Shown one piece after another: positions 12,434 to 25,333 of a DNA stretch of 64,000 bases. Below the pieces are notes generated by a model. That model was not told the DNA's origin. It made no database searches and saw only the letters and a program-made list of their open reading frames with translations. Made by a program: the position numbers and the translations under genes. How positions within the stretch are numbered: the first letter of the stretch is position 1; each line of letters starts with the position of its first letter. The stretch comes from Thermothielavioides terrestris NRRL 8126 (lineage: Eukaryota; Ascomycota; Sordariomycetes; Sordariales; Chaetomiaceae), in the NCBI RefSeq assembly GCF_000226115.1, contig NC_016458.1, forward strand, positions 3,568,001 to 3,632,000, in the 5' to 3' direction.

Positions 12434-15400
12434 TTATTATTATTACTATTATTAATCTTACACCGAAGAGGCACTTAGTGCCTCGCTACTGAGGGCAAGC
12501 GGTCCCTCTACCTCTATATATACTACTTATACGTAGCGCCTACGCTATATTCTCGCTATATAGGGCGGGCCTCCCTAGTTCCTTCTCTCCAACTTACTGG
12601 AACTTACCTTTCTAGCCTAGTAGTAACGAAGATATAGCGGCCTATATAGCCCATTGCATACTACTTACGTATATGATATGCTCCTAGCGCGAGCGCTATA
12701 GCTGCTAGGCGCGCTATATACTCGAGGGAAGCGGCTAGAGGCCGACCTTCCTACGCCTCTTCCTCTTCCTTTTACACCTTTCGCCTACGCCCTAGTCCTT
12801 ATAACTAGCTGCTAGAAGCTCCCCTACTACGTCGTCCTAGCTACTACGCTCCTACTATATACTTATAGCGCTTTCTACTAACCCCTTATATCCTACCTTG
12901 CCTTCAACGTTCAGCTTAAGCGTTAGCTAGTACTCCTATAGGCGCCTAGTATATATTAGCTATCCTATAAGCCTCTGGGCGCCTCTCCTATTCCTAAGTA
13001 GTATAAATAGCGTATATTGATCTTAGATATAAGGCCTTCTTATAGTAATCGCAAGGTTCTTATAGTATATCGTAAGGTAGGCGATAGTCTCAAGTACGTC
13101 GCTATAGCAACAAAGTGGTATAGGTATATCTAGTACCCCTTTCTAGAATAGGAACTGCCTAAGGCCAATAGCTCTAGTTTGCGCCTATATAAAGAGGGAG
13201 CTCTACGCTTTACTAAGATTCTTATATACCTATAGCATTTAGGTAGAGGGTTCTAAGGTATATAGGTCTACCACTTCTCTATAGTGTACCCTCTCTAGCC
13301 TCCTAGTATCTATATAGTATATTTATAGCTCTTTATATACCTTCTATTCCTCTACTATAACTATATCTATATTAGTATAAAGCTATAGCTCTTAGGGCCT
13401 CTAATTGTCGTCCTTATTACTTTTGTTCTATATCTCTACTACTACTACTATATAATATAGAAGGAGCTAGCCCTTAGCTTATATCTGCCTCTACTCTATA
13501 GAGGACTCCTCTATAGCTAGCCTCGCTATTAGGGCGTAGTATATATAGCGCTACCTCTTTAACCTTGATACTACCTTTATATAGACATTATATAGAAGCT
13601 ATATAAACCTAGTTTTCTAAAGCCTCTACTTAGTATACGCCGTCTAACGGTTAAGGTATAGGTCGATAGGGGGTACCTAGGTCTTACTTTCTAAGTTATA
13701 GACTAGTATAGCCTTATATATATTAGCAACTACCTAGAGGTAGCCCAACTACGTTACACTAAAGCTATATACAATCCTATAGGGGGTCCCTCTAGCTAGT
13801 GTTAGTATATACTATACTATTACCCTATATAATAGGACGCTTTTAATGACCTTTATATAGATCTCCTAAACTTATATAATATATACCCTATACGTCTTTG
13901 CTATAAGTCTTATAAAGGTAAACTTCTATATAGCTATCTTAGCTTTAACCGCCTTTTTATATATTTAAAACAAGAGCTTATAGTCTAGCTATATACCTAG
14001 GAACCTTACTAACCCTATAGATATAAGTCTTAGCTAACTTTTACTAAAGATATTGACGACCTTTATATATAGCTACTACGCCCTTATAAAGTAGATAAGC
14101 TCGCTTTTCGCTAGCTTAAACTATATCCTTTGTTCTATAGCCTATTTCTTATACTTAGTAAACCCTCTCTCTAGTATATAGTAGTACATTAACGTATCCT
14201 ATTTAAATGTAAGAAGGTTGGTATTATCTATATACCTAACTATTAGAAGCCTAGTATACACTTTGAAAATGTAGAATAGGGGGGTAATAAAGAGGATAAA
14301 TAGTATTAGCGATAGTAGCAAACCCTATAGCGTACCTTGCTATAGGGTCGTCGGCTTGGCTATAATCTTATTAAACTATAGGCGTATTATACGATCTTTA
14401 AAGTAGCTCTTTAGAAGTATAATCAGCTTCCTCTTAAAGCCTAGTTCCTAGAGTATATATAATAGCTAGATCTAGTCGATCTAGTCGAAAACGCCTTTTA
14501 AGTCTAGCTATAATAGCAAAGTATAGACGCTATACGCTTATACTATCTTCACTATATTAGTTACTACCTAGATTACTACCTCTATAGACCTATACTATTA
14601 GAAGCCTATCTATATCTCTAGGAACAGCTTATATATTTTGGCTATATATATTACTTAGTCTATAATAGCTACCTTAATAATTTTGTCTATTGTACTAAGT
14701 AGCAATATTAGGTAGTATACCCCTACTTTTATTAGCTATTTTAAAGACTTCTCTAGCTTCTTAAAGACGACTACCTATATAGCGTAGAATCTATATAGGA
14801 AGTGCTCTAGTTTAAAATAGGCGTATATAATTACTATAAGTACCTCTAATAGCTTACCCTCCTTGTTATAGGCTTTAAGGAACTTATTGGTAAAGAGGTC
14901 TTCGCTAAGCGCTTTATTTAATTCTATATAGTTTATAATCTCTATAACTTTAGTACTATAGACCTCCTAGTTAATAGGTATAGTATTGTAAAAAGACCCT
15001 TTAGGCTAGTCTCGGTTAAGGATACTATTGTACTATACCTATAGTATAGGGAAGAAGCGCCTTATTAGCGCTTTAGCCTTCTAGGTATACGTTATAGCGC
15101 TTTAGGGCTCGCTAAGCTTTAGTTGGAGCGCTAGCAACGCTAGAGGTTTAGGGCGTTAGTAGCTTCGAAGTTATACCTATCTTTTAATATCCTATATTAG
15201 CTTCTACTCTCTTAATGCTCTAGCGAGGGAGCTACGCTAATATAGTATCTACGACTACCTAGTATAGCGTTTAAACTGCTATATTGCCTTACGGTAGTAC
15301 GTTTAGGAGCTCGCTATATAGCTTAATTACTAAGCGTATTTAGCCCTCTTTATTTCCTATATTGCCTTATTCACTTTGAGGTTCTACTATAGTGTATAGG

Positions 15401-18045
15401 ATCTCTAATTAAGCTTCTAGTATAGTACTACTATATCTACAATGCTAGTTAGCTTATATATTAGGGTATCTACTATATCTTTAAGCTACTCTACTATATT
15501 AACCTCCTTTAGCAAAGTAAGAAACTATACCTTGGCTTTACACCTTTTATAATCTAGTAGCACCTAGCTATAGCCTTATAGTATAGTAGCTCTATCGTTG
15601 TTCCCCCTTAGTAGCACTTTAGCTACCTAGGGTATATAGTCTAAGCCTACTAGATTAAGAGGCCTTAGCTACTAGGTATCGCTACCCTATATTACCTAGA
15701 TATAGTCGATTATACTGTCTCTATTACTTTACTATATTTAGGTAGATATACTATATAGTATATAAAGCTTAAGCTCCTATTCTACTATAATCTAGAGCAA
15801 TGTATTTACTAATTAAGAAGTCCTATTATACTTGTCCTATATTAGGTAATAGGCGTTGAAGTCGCCTATAAGTATATTATACCCTCTTAGCTCTTGCTCT
15901 ATTAGGGTATAGAGCGGCGACTACTATCCTAGCTCCTAGTTAAGTAAATAAATAGACTATACTATAAGGGGGTCCAACCCTTTTTTCTTAAATGTTATAG
16001 CTATCTAATCTTCCTTTACCTTAGCCAACTATATTATATAGTCGAGGCGCTTACTTATATATAGTACTACTCTACTAGCGCTATACACTATCTTATACTA
16101 GCTACCTTGTCTATAGGGTAGGGTAGGCGGGGCTATAGTTAGATAGATTAGTAGCTCTTAAATCGCTACTAGGTTAAATTCTTCTCTCCCTTCTAGTATC
16201 TAGTTAAAGTAGTGTCTACTACTATTAGTATTCTAGTAGAGTACCCTTAGCGTTATAGCTATATACTTGGTATAGAGTAGGGGCCTTTGGTTATAACTAT
16301 ATTAGGCTATAAAGCTAGCTCTATACTTATACTATATAAAGACGCTATATAAATAGAGCTCCTATTCTATACCCTAGCTCTTTAGAACGTTTATAAGAGT
16401 ACCCTAAACTAGAATAGGTCTATACTATTAGAGCGCCTTACCCTCTAAATATCGGTAGGCTAGCCTACTTTAGTAGAACGCTTCCTTAGGCGCTACTCCC
16501 TTAACTTGTCTTCCTAGCTTCTATACTATATACTCGTCCCTATTACTATTGTCGCCTAGGGTTAGAATATATAGAACGTAAGTAGATAGTCAAGGAACTA
16601 CTTCTTTATATATTTATATTGCTTTTATATAACCTTATAGCTTATATTAAAGGCTATATAAGTACCTCTATAGTTAATGTACTTTGGCTAGTGCCTAGCT
16701 AGGTTAGTCTTTACTAGGTACTACGCCTCTTACTCTTTTATAGTACTACTATTGCTATATACTATATAGGTATAAACTAGATAGTATACCTTCTCCTCTT
16801 TATAGAATATCGCCTTATACCCTTATTTCCTATATTTAAAGTATAGGATTATATATACTACGCTTTCAAAGCGTTTATAAGGGTAGACTATATAGTAGAG
16901 TAGAATACCCTAATCGATAAGCCTTATAGCTTCCTTAACTATATAGAGCTCGACTAGTATATATATTATCTATAGCCCTTAACCACCCTTAGTACTACCC
17001 TATAATATATATAGCCTTATATATATAATCTAGACCTTATTCTCCTTTACTAGGTCTACTACTAGGTAGCTAAGGTTATTTCTATATCTTATTAGAGTAG
17101 CTAGCTATATACCCTTCGCTAGTACTATAAAGGTATAGCGTTTAAGTACTATAGTCGCCCCAAATATAGTAGTAACCTATACTTTATTATCCTTATTAAC
17201 GAACTATACCTAATAATCTTCTTTGAATATAACTATTATATTCCTACTCTTTAGTAGCTTCTATACTACAATAGCGCTACTTCTACCGCCTTCTATAGTC
17301 GCTTCTATTGTAGCTATAGCTATATTTACTGCCTAGACTATATCCCCTATACTCCTATTGACAATATCTATAGACACTTATCTAAAGTCGACTACAAGCT
17401 TATAAAACAGCTTCTTTAGTATATATTATATATAGCTCTTAAGTAGCTAGGACGCCAACGTTATAGCTATACCCTACCCTACTACCTAGGTCTAAGTCCT
17501 TGCCTAGGTACTCCTAGCGCCTACCTATAGCCTAACCTTGTTCTTTATTTATATAACCTCCTCTTTTATATAGTCGACGCTTTTATATAGCTTATATATA
17601 TTATAGAGGTAGTTTAGCTTATCTTAAAATACCTTATAGTAGTATATATATATAGTAGCCTATATCTATAGCTATATCTTTAGCGACACTAAGGCGTAGA
17701 ATTCTTATAAAAGCCTTGATCTTTTGTTATTAGCGCCTTTAGTATATATATTCCAATCGTTTATAGCTCCTATAGAAGGGAGCCTAAGTCTTTAGTTACA
17801 TTGGTCGGGGTACTTATATATATTAGCTATAGTGTCGCGACTTGTAGTGCCCGCTATTGGACTACTGCTATCGCCGCTACGACCTATACGGCCGCTACGC
17901 CTCCTCTACAAGATTGTAGATAGGGGTAATTAGGTACATTGAGTATACTTGCGTTGTCGGATTCAATTTTAGCTCAACAGTTCCTTCGCAATTAGCGTTT
18001 AAGTGCGAAGAAGCCCTCCTCTCTCTAGAATTATTGCTTAGGCAT
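12434..18045 (-). mobile_element. LINE C, full-length copy inserted in LINE G
   Basis: A 5,612-bp minus-strand copy flanked by the 14-bp TSD TGATAGTAAGTATA at 12,420-12,433 and 18,046-18,059. The tail (TTA/AAT repeat) is at 12,434-12,455, the 3' hairpin is type 2 (12,468-12,484), and the 5' end is at 18,045 with about 30 extra bases upstream of CTTCTTCGCAC. LINE G sequence resumes at 18,060. All ORFs are broken by RIP. Confidence 0.92.
12468..12484 (-). other. LINE 3' stem-loop (type 2), perfect hairpin
   Basis: The sequence GAGGCACTTAGTGCCTC is a 7-bp perfect stem with a 3-nt loop, 13 bases from the AAT tail. The same hairpin is present in LINEs D, E, M and N. LINEs B, G, K and L have a sister version (for G, 44,966-44,982). 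In non-LTR elements a 3' stem-loop is often what the reverse transcriptase recognises. Here that role is inferred. Confidence 0.6.
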
Positions 18046-18059
18046 TGATAGTAAGTATA

Positions 18060-19558
18060 TAATATAGTAGCTAGAAGAATAAGCTAGTAGAGTAGTGTCT
18101 AAGGAAGTACCTTACTAAGGTAGATTAGCCTACTAATATCTAGAGGGCTAAGAGCTCCAATAGTATAGACCTATTCTAGTTTAGAGTACTTTTATAGATA
18201 TTCTAGGGAACTAAAGTATAGAAAGAGGGTACTACTTATATAGCACCCCTATAAGGTATAAGTATAGAGTAAGCTTTATAGCTTAACGTAGGTATAACTA
18301 AGGACCCCTATTTAATACTAAATATATAGCTATAACGCTAAAAGTACTTTATTAGAATACTAATAGTAGTAGGTACTACTTTAACTAAGCGCTAGAGGGA
18401 AAGGAGGAGTTCGACTTAGTAGTAATATAAAAGCTACTAATCTAACTGAATACGACTTTACTAACCTTACCCTATAGGTAAGGTAGAAGATATAAGATAA
18501 TATATAGTATAGGAAGAGTAGTGTTATATATAAGTAAGCGCCTCGACTATATAATATAGTCTATAGAAGCTAAGGAAGACTAGGTAGTAATAACGTTTAA
18601 GAACAAGGGATTAGACCCCTTTACAAGATAGTCTATCTACTTGTTTAACTAGAAGCTAAAGTAGAGGTCGCTACTCTACGCTCTAGTAGAATAGGAGCTA
18701 AGGGGGTATAATATACTTATAGACGATTTTAATATATACTACCTAATATAGGATAAATATAATAGGACCTCTTAGTTAATAAGTATATTGCTTTAGATCG
18801 TAGTAGAATAGGAGCTTAAGCTTTATATATTTTATAGTATATCTATTTAGGTTTATTAAGGTAATAGAGATAGTATAATCGACTATATCTTAGTAGTATA
18901 GGGCAATAGCGTTTAATAGTTAAGGCTACTCAACTTAGTAAGCTTAGACTATATACTTTAAATAACTAAAGTACTATTAAAGGAGAGTAATAGTAGAGCT
19001 ATTATACTACTAGGCTATAGCTAAGCGCTATTAAACTGTAAAAGGTGTAAAGCTAAAGTATAGTTCTTTACTCTATCTAAGAAGATTAATATAGTAGAGG
19101 AACTTAAAAATATAATAGGTACCCTAATATATAAGCTAACTAATATTATAGACATAGTAGCGCTATATTAGAAGCTTAATCAAGGATCCTATATACTATA
19201 ATAGAACCTTAAAGTCGATAAGGTAATATAGAAAGTAAAGAGGGCTAAATATATTTAATAGTTAAGCTATATTATAAGCTTCTAAGAATACTACTATAAA
19301 GTAGTAAAATAGTTCGAATATTATACTAGCTAATTATAGATGCTATACTAGCGCTATTTACTTATTAGAGTATCGAAAGAGTAGAAGCTAATATAGGATA
19401 TCGAGAGATAGGTATAGCTTTAGAGCTATTAACGCCCTAAGCTCCTAGCGCTACTAGCGCTTTAGCTAAGGCCTAGCGAACCCTAGAGCGCTATAATATA
19501 CGCCTAGAAGGCAAAGGCGCTAGTAAAGCGCTTTTTCTCTATACTATAGGCGTAATAT
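18060..19558 (+). mobile_element. LINE G, part 2 (ORF2: endonuclease region)
   Basis: Continues LINE G after LINE C. It aligns with about 37,560-39,015 of LINE E. A damaged AP-endonuclease-like motif is visible at about 18,725 (a DDFNI-like trace of the GDFNA motif that E and D keep better). It ends at the TSD of LINE M. Confidence 0.85.
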
Positions 19559-20799
19559 TATTATTATTATTATTAATCTTACACCGAAGAGGCACTTAGT
19601 ACCTCGCCACTAAGGGTAAGCGGTCCCTCTACCTCTATATACACCACTTACATATAGCGCCTACGCTACGTTCCTACTACGTAGGGCGGGCCTCCCTAAT
19701 TTCTTCTCTCTAACTTGCTAGAACTTACCTTTCTAGCCTAGTAGCAACAGAGATATAGCGGCCTATATAGCCTATTATACGCTACTTACTTATATAATAC
19801 GCCCTTGGTATAAGCGCCTTAGTCACTAAGTGCGTAGTATATACGAGGAGAGCAGCTAGAGGCCGATCTTTTTATACCTCTTTTTCCTCTTATACCCCTT
19901 ACTTACACTACTGTCCTTGTAGCTATCTACTAGAGGCTCCCCCACTATACTACCCCAGCTACTACGCGCTAGCTATATATTTATAGAGCCTTCTATCGCT
20001 CCCTTATATCTTACTTTGCTTTCAACGTTTAGTTTAAACGCTAGCTAGTACTCCTATAAGCGCCTAATATATATTAGCTACCCTATAAGCGTTTAAACGC
20101 CTCTCCTACTTCTAAATAGCGTAAGTAGCGTATACTAGTCCTAGACGCTAGGCCTTTCTACAGTAACTGCTAGGTCCTTATAGTATATCGCTAGGTAGGC
20201 AACGGTCTTAGGCGCCTTACTATAGTAGTAGAGTAGCGTAGGCGTATCTAGTATACCTTTTTAGAATAGGAACTGCCTTAGGCTAATAGCTCCTATATAT
20301 ACCTATATAAGGAGAGAGCTCTACACTTTACTAAGGTCCTTATATACCTATAATATCTAGGTAGAGGGCTCTAAGCTATATAGGTTGGCTACCTCTCTAT
20401 AGTATACCCTCTCTAGCCTCCTAGCGTCTATATAGTATATCTACAACTCTCTATATACCTTCTATTCCTCTACTATAACTGTATCTACATTAATATAAAG
20501 CTAAGGCTCTTAGGGCCTCTATTTATTGTCTTCGCTACTCTCGCTCTACGCCTCTTCCGTTATCGTAGAGTGGTATAAAAGGAGCTATTCCTTAGCCTAT
20601 ACCTACCTTCGTTCTATAGGGGAATCCCCTATAGCTAGCCTTGTCCCTAAGGCGCGATACGTATAGCGTCTCCTCTTTAGCCTCGACGCCACCATTGTAT
20701 ATACGTTGCGTAGGAGCTGCGTAAGCCCTGTCTTCTAGAGCCTTTGTTCAGTACACGCCACCTAGTGGTTAAGGTATAGGTCGATAGGGGGCACCTAGG
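19559..20799 (-). mobile_element. LINE M, 5'-truncated copy inserted in LINE G
   Basis: A 1,241-bp minus-strand copy of the LINE 3' end (end of ORF2, 3' UTR with type 2 hairpin, tail), flanked by the 14-bp TSD TATAGGCGTAATAT at 19,545-19,558 and 20,800-20,813. 5' truncation is usual for target-primed reverse transcription. Confidence 0.9.
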
Positions 20800-20813
20800 T
20801 ATAGGCGTAATAT

Positions 20814-21152
20814 AATAGTATCCCCAACTAAGACTAGCCTAAATAGTCCTTCTATAATACTATACTAATCAACTAGAAGGTCTATAGTAGTAATATTATA
20901 GAGATTATAAGCTATATAAAATTGAATAAAGCGTTTAGTAAAGATCTCTTTACTAATAAGTTCCTTAAAAACTATAATAAAGAAAGCTATTAAAGATACT
21001 TATAATAATTATATATATTTACTTTAAACTAGAGCACTTCTTATATAGATTTTACACTATATAGGTAGTCGTTCTAAGGAAGCTAGAGAAGTCTCTAAAG
21101 TAGCTAAAGGAGGTAGGAGTATACTATCTAATATCGCTATTTAGTATAGTAG
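20814..21152 (+). mobile_element. LINE G, part 3
   Basis: Short LINE G piece between LINE M and gypsy1, upstream of the RT core. It aligns with about 39,030-39,370 of LINE E. Its last five bases, AGTAG (21,148-21,152), are the left TSD of gypsy1. The same five bases reappear at 42,759. Confidence 0.88.
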
Positions 21153-21401
21153 TGTTATAGACTAGGCTATACCTAGGCTAGGTATATAGGGCTATACCTA
21201 GGATCTATAGTAGCCCTAGCATAGACCTATAGCAGGCCCACCTTATATCTAGAATAACGTTGGTCTAAACCTACTTCGAGAACCCCTAAAAAACTCTATA
21301 TACAGGGACTATAGCCTATACTTCTCCTTTTTCCTTCTTTAAAGTAGTTGAATAGAACATTATACACTTATCTATAGACGCTATAAAGCTAGTATTTTAT
21401 A
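21153..21401 (+). repeat. gypsy1 5' LTR
   Basis: Begins TGTTATAGAC right after the TSD and ends TTATA (from TTACA by C to T). It aligns along its full length with the 3' LTR at 42,510-42,758 and with the gypsy3 LTR at 937-1,194. Confidence 0.9.
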
Positions 21402-24400
21402 GTTCAACTACCTTTATATAGATAGAGTAGCTATTGCTTCTAAGTATAAATAAGAGTAGTATACTAAGCATTTCGACGTTGGTACTAAGTAGACTAGACG
21501 TTACTATAAATAACCTAGATGTTCTATAGGTTTTAGACCTAGATTAGGTCTATAAATATTTCTAACTCTTATAGAAGACGATTGTATATTAGAATATAAC
21601 TATTAAAAAACTTTATATAGCCTAGATTACTATAGCTTAGACTATAAACGTCCTTATAGTAGCTAACGCCCTAGCTCTAACGACTAACAAACACTATAGC
21701 TCTAGTAGCTCCTTAGATATAGTAGAAGCATCTCCCTATAGGACAACCTTTTAATAATAAAAAAGAGCTCTTTACTATCTAGAAGGCTATAATAATATAT
21801 ATCCTAGTAGTAGACTAGGACTTTATTAGAGGTCTCTATAACTAGTAGATATTTATTTAGAGGAACCTTAGTTAAAGGGTCTAAGCTAAGGTTATAGCCT
21901 TCTATAAGTTAGAAGGACCTAGCTATAACTATAATTTAGGAGCGTTTCTCAAATATTTTATAATAGTCTATATAGACCTTTATAAATAAGTTATAGCTTT
22001 AATAGAGCTAGATATACTCTACTAAAGAGATAATAAGCTATTCTCCTCCTTTATTATTTATTTTAAAGCGAAGCTATTAAAGGCTAAAGGACTTAATTAA
22101 AGTAATAAAATATAATTTATTAAACTATAATGATACCTCTCTTTAAAATTGAAATATATTATAGTAGAATAGGAGGTCCTATAGAACGACTATACTATAG
22201 TTATTATAAAGTATTATAAGATCGCTATTGACCTAGAGGCCCTTTGTCTAGAAGAACAATACTAGTAGTCCTAGGGTAAGCGACCTAGGCCTAATATAGA
22301 TATAGAGAAGGATATAGATAGAGATATACTAATAACTAAGATTAATATAACCTATATTGCCCTAGCCTAGGGGAGAGCTAATAGAGGTTGTAAAGGAAAG
22401 CAATAGTAGAATAGAGAAAAACAAAGTATAAATACGCTATAAGTGAAATAGATAAATAACAAAGTATATATAGTATACTAATAGACTAGAGCCTATATCT
22501 ATTATAAGCGCTAGGGCTACTTTGTAGCTACTTATCCCTTTACTTTAGCTAAAAGACTAGCTCTTTAGGTCGATATTAATAAGTTAGAGGCTAAAGAATA
22601 GATAAAGAAGAACTCTTCCTCTAAGAAGAAGGAGAGAAAAGAGTAGTCCCTATATAAAGTCTTGTATAAGGGCTAAAAGGACCTAGCTATTTATAGAACA
22701 AGTTTATAGAGATTAGAGAAAGAATAGATAAGCCCCCTTTTTTTATCTTTATTTTCCTAAACTCCTTTAGTTTTAGAAATATATAAATAGATAATAGATA
22801 TTAGAGCTATAGAGCTATTAACAAAAGAGTATATTAGAGGTTAAAGATTAAGTAAATAAGTTTATTAACTCTTTATACTCTAGGTATTATAGTTAAAGGG
22901 GTATAAATTATAAAGAAGATTATATATATTACCTATATTATAATAGACATTAATAGATAGATTAATACTACTATATTCTATATAGTCCTAGGGCTAGCCT
23001 ATAAAGTTATATTAAGGCTCTTTTAAATAAACTACTATAGGATTATACTAGACCTAGCTAATAAGGTCTTTACTATTAATTTATAAAGTGGCCTATAGAT
23101 ATATAAGTACTCCTTATAGTAGAAGGAAACTAATACTACTCTAAGTATAGGTATAGTATTTATAAGCTTAGCCTATAAGATATAAAGGAAGAAGTTAAAA
23201 GGGGTATAAGATATATTTCTTATTATTAGTATTTATAAGATAACTACTATACTAGAAGTAGCTATCTTCTAGCTCGACGCTAATCTAGACCTAAAGGTCG
23301 CTCTACTAAAGGAGCTATATAACTTCGCTAATCTCTTTGATAAAGAGAAGACAAATAGCCTACCTCCTTATTAAAGGGAGGCTAATTATTATATTCGTTT
23401 TAAGATAGGTCTAGATAGAAAACCTCCTAAGCTCCTATAGGGACCTTTATATAATATACTAAAGGACTATCTCCTAGAAATTTAAAAGTAGGTTGTAGAC
23501 CTGTTAGATAAGGGATAAATCTAGGTAAGCTCTTTATTAATAGCTACTTTAGTCCTTTTTATAAAGAAGCTAGGAGGAGGGTAGAGGTTCTATATAGACT
23601 ACTAAGCTTTAAATAAGATTATTAAATAGGATTAGTACCTACTTTCTTTAATTAAGGAGACTCTTTAGTCCCTAGCTAAAGCTAAATAGCTTATAAAGCT
23701 AGATATTAGAGCTACTTTCTACTATATCTAAATAGCTAAAGAGAATAAATATCTTATAGCGTTTTATATAAGGTTTAGACTTTTTAAGTAGCTAGTCTAC
23801 CCCTTTAGGCTTATAGGCACTTCTACAACGTTCTAGAGATATATTAACAATGTTCTTAGTCTAACGCTAGGAGACTATATAATGGTATACCTTAATAATA
23901 TTTTAATATACTTAAATAAAAGTTAGAAGGACTATATAAAGAAGGTATATAAGGTCCTCTAAAGGCTAAGGGATATAGGCCTTAACCTAGACCTTAAGAA
24001 ATATATATTTATAGTAAAGGAAATTAAGTACCTAGGGTATATTATAGAGGTAGGAGTCTATATCTGTTTTAACCCTAAGAAAATTAAAGCTATCTATAAG
24101 TAGGAGGCGCCTTATAGAGTCTAAAGAGTATAGAGCTTCCTTAGGTTTACTAACTTCTATTACAACTTTATCTATAACTTCTTAAAAAGATAGCTCTATT
24201 GATATACCTTACCTATAAGAATGTCCTATTCTACTAGGGCAAAGAGGAATAGGAAGCCTTTAATATATTTAAGGCTATATTTATATTAGAGCTAATCCTC
24301 GTCTAGTAGGATCCTAAGAGGGAGACGATTATAGAAGTAGACTATTCTAGTATAGTGTTTAGTAGGTACTTGTCTTAGTAGAGAGAAGATAGGGTTCTCT

Positions 24401-25319
24401 ACCCTATAGTTTACTATTTTATAAAACTAAGCTCTACTAAATACAACTATACTATCTATAATAAGGAGCTACTAGCTATTATCTTTTACTTTAAAGCCTA
24501 GTTGATAGAGCTCTAGAGTATAGTAGCCCCCTTTACTATCCTAACTAACTATAAGAACTTTAAGTACTTTATTTAGCTATATCCAATCAATGAACAATAA
24601 GCCTAATAAACAAAGATACTCTCTCTATTTAACTTTAAGCTAAAGTACTAACTAGGATCCTAGGCCTTATATCCTAATATACTTTCTTAATATAAATAAG
24701 ATAAGCCTAAAGATAGCTAGTATATCGCCTAGCTATTTCCTCTAATTAAGGTATATTAGACTAGTATATAGGAGGAGGCTAGGTTGCCTATAGGAGAGAC
24801 GCTTTTTAAAGATAAGTAGCTCGCTACCCTATAGGACGAAGGTATTGTTAGGGACAAGTACTACGTTTACTAACTTTAGGCTATTTACAATAGGGTCTAG
24901 AAGTTTCTAAAGGAAGTAAACGTAATATAGACCTAGATTATAGACTACTTCCTCAATATATAAGGTACACTTCTATTTTATAGCTATCTCTAGCTACCTA
25001 TATAGAAGCCTCTAACTACTATAATTATCTAATAGATTTATAACTTAGCTATATTAGAATACCTAGGATATAATAGATTATTTAAAATACTTTAGAGAGA
25101 TTATTATTAGAACCTTATATTGTCTAATATAAAGTAGTTTATTAAGAACTGCAATTAGTCCTATTAGAGTAAGATCTTTTAATAACTATATTAAAGGCTT
25201 TTATAACCTTTGTCTATCCCTAATCGCTTCTAAAAGTAGATCTCTATTAATTTTATAACTAACCTCCCTATAAAAGACGAAAAGGCGTCTAGCTACTATA
25301 TAGTAATTACCAACTATTT
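21402..25319 (+). pseudogene. gypsy1 gag-pol, first part: Gag, RT, RNase H, integrase N-terminus
   Basis: Reading TAG/TAA as damaged Gln/Trp codons, the plus strand shows these landmarks. (1) A zinc knuckle at 22,494-22,535 with exact CX2CX4HX4C spacing in which all four ligands are now Tyr. (2) The RT opening with LLDKG, then FIKKLGGG and RFYIDYQALNKI at about 23,500-23,620. (3) The RT catalytic box YLNNILIY at 23,888-23,911, the usual YLDDILIY with both Asp turned to Asn by G to A. (4) An RNase H-like stretch YTIYNKELLAI at about 24,450. (5) The integrase core start VITNYFSKYI just before LINE N. Gag and Pol would make particles and copy the RNA to DNA. All are inactive here. Confidence 0.85.
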
Positions 25320-25333
25320 CTCTAAATATATAT

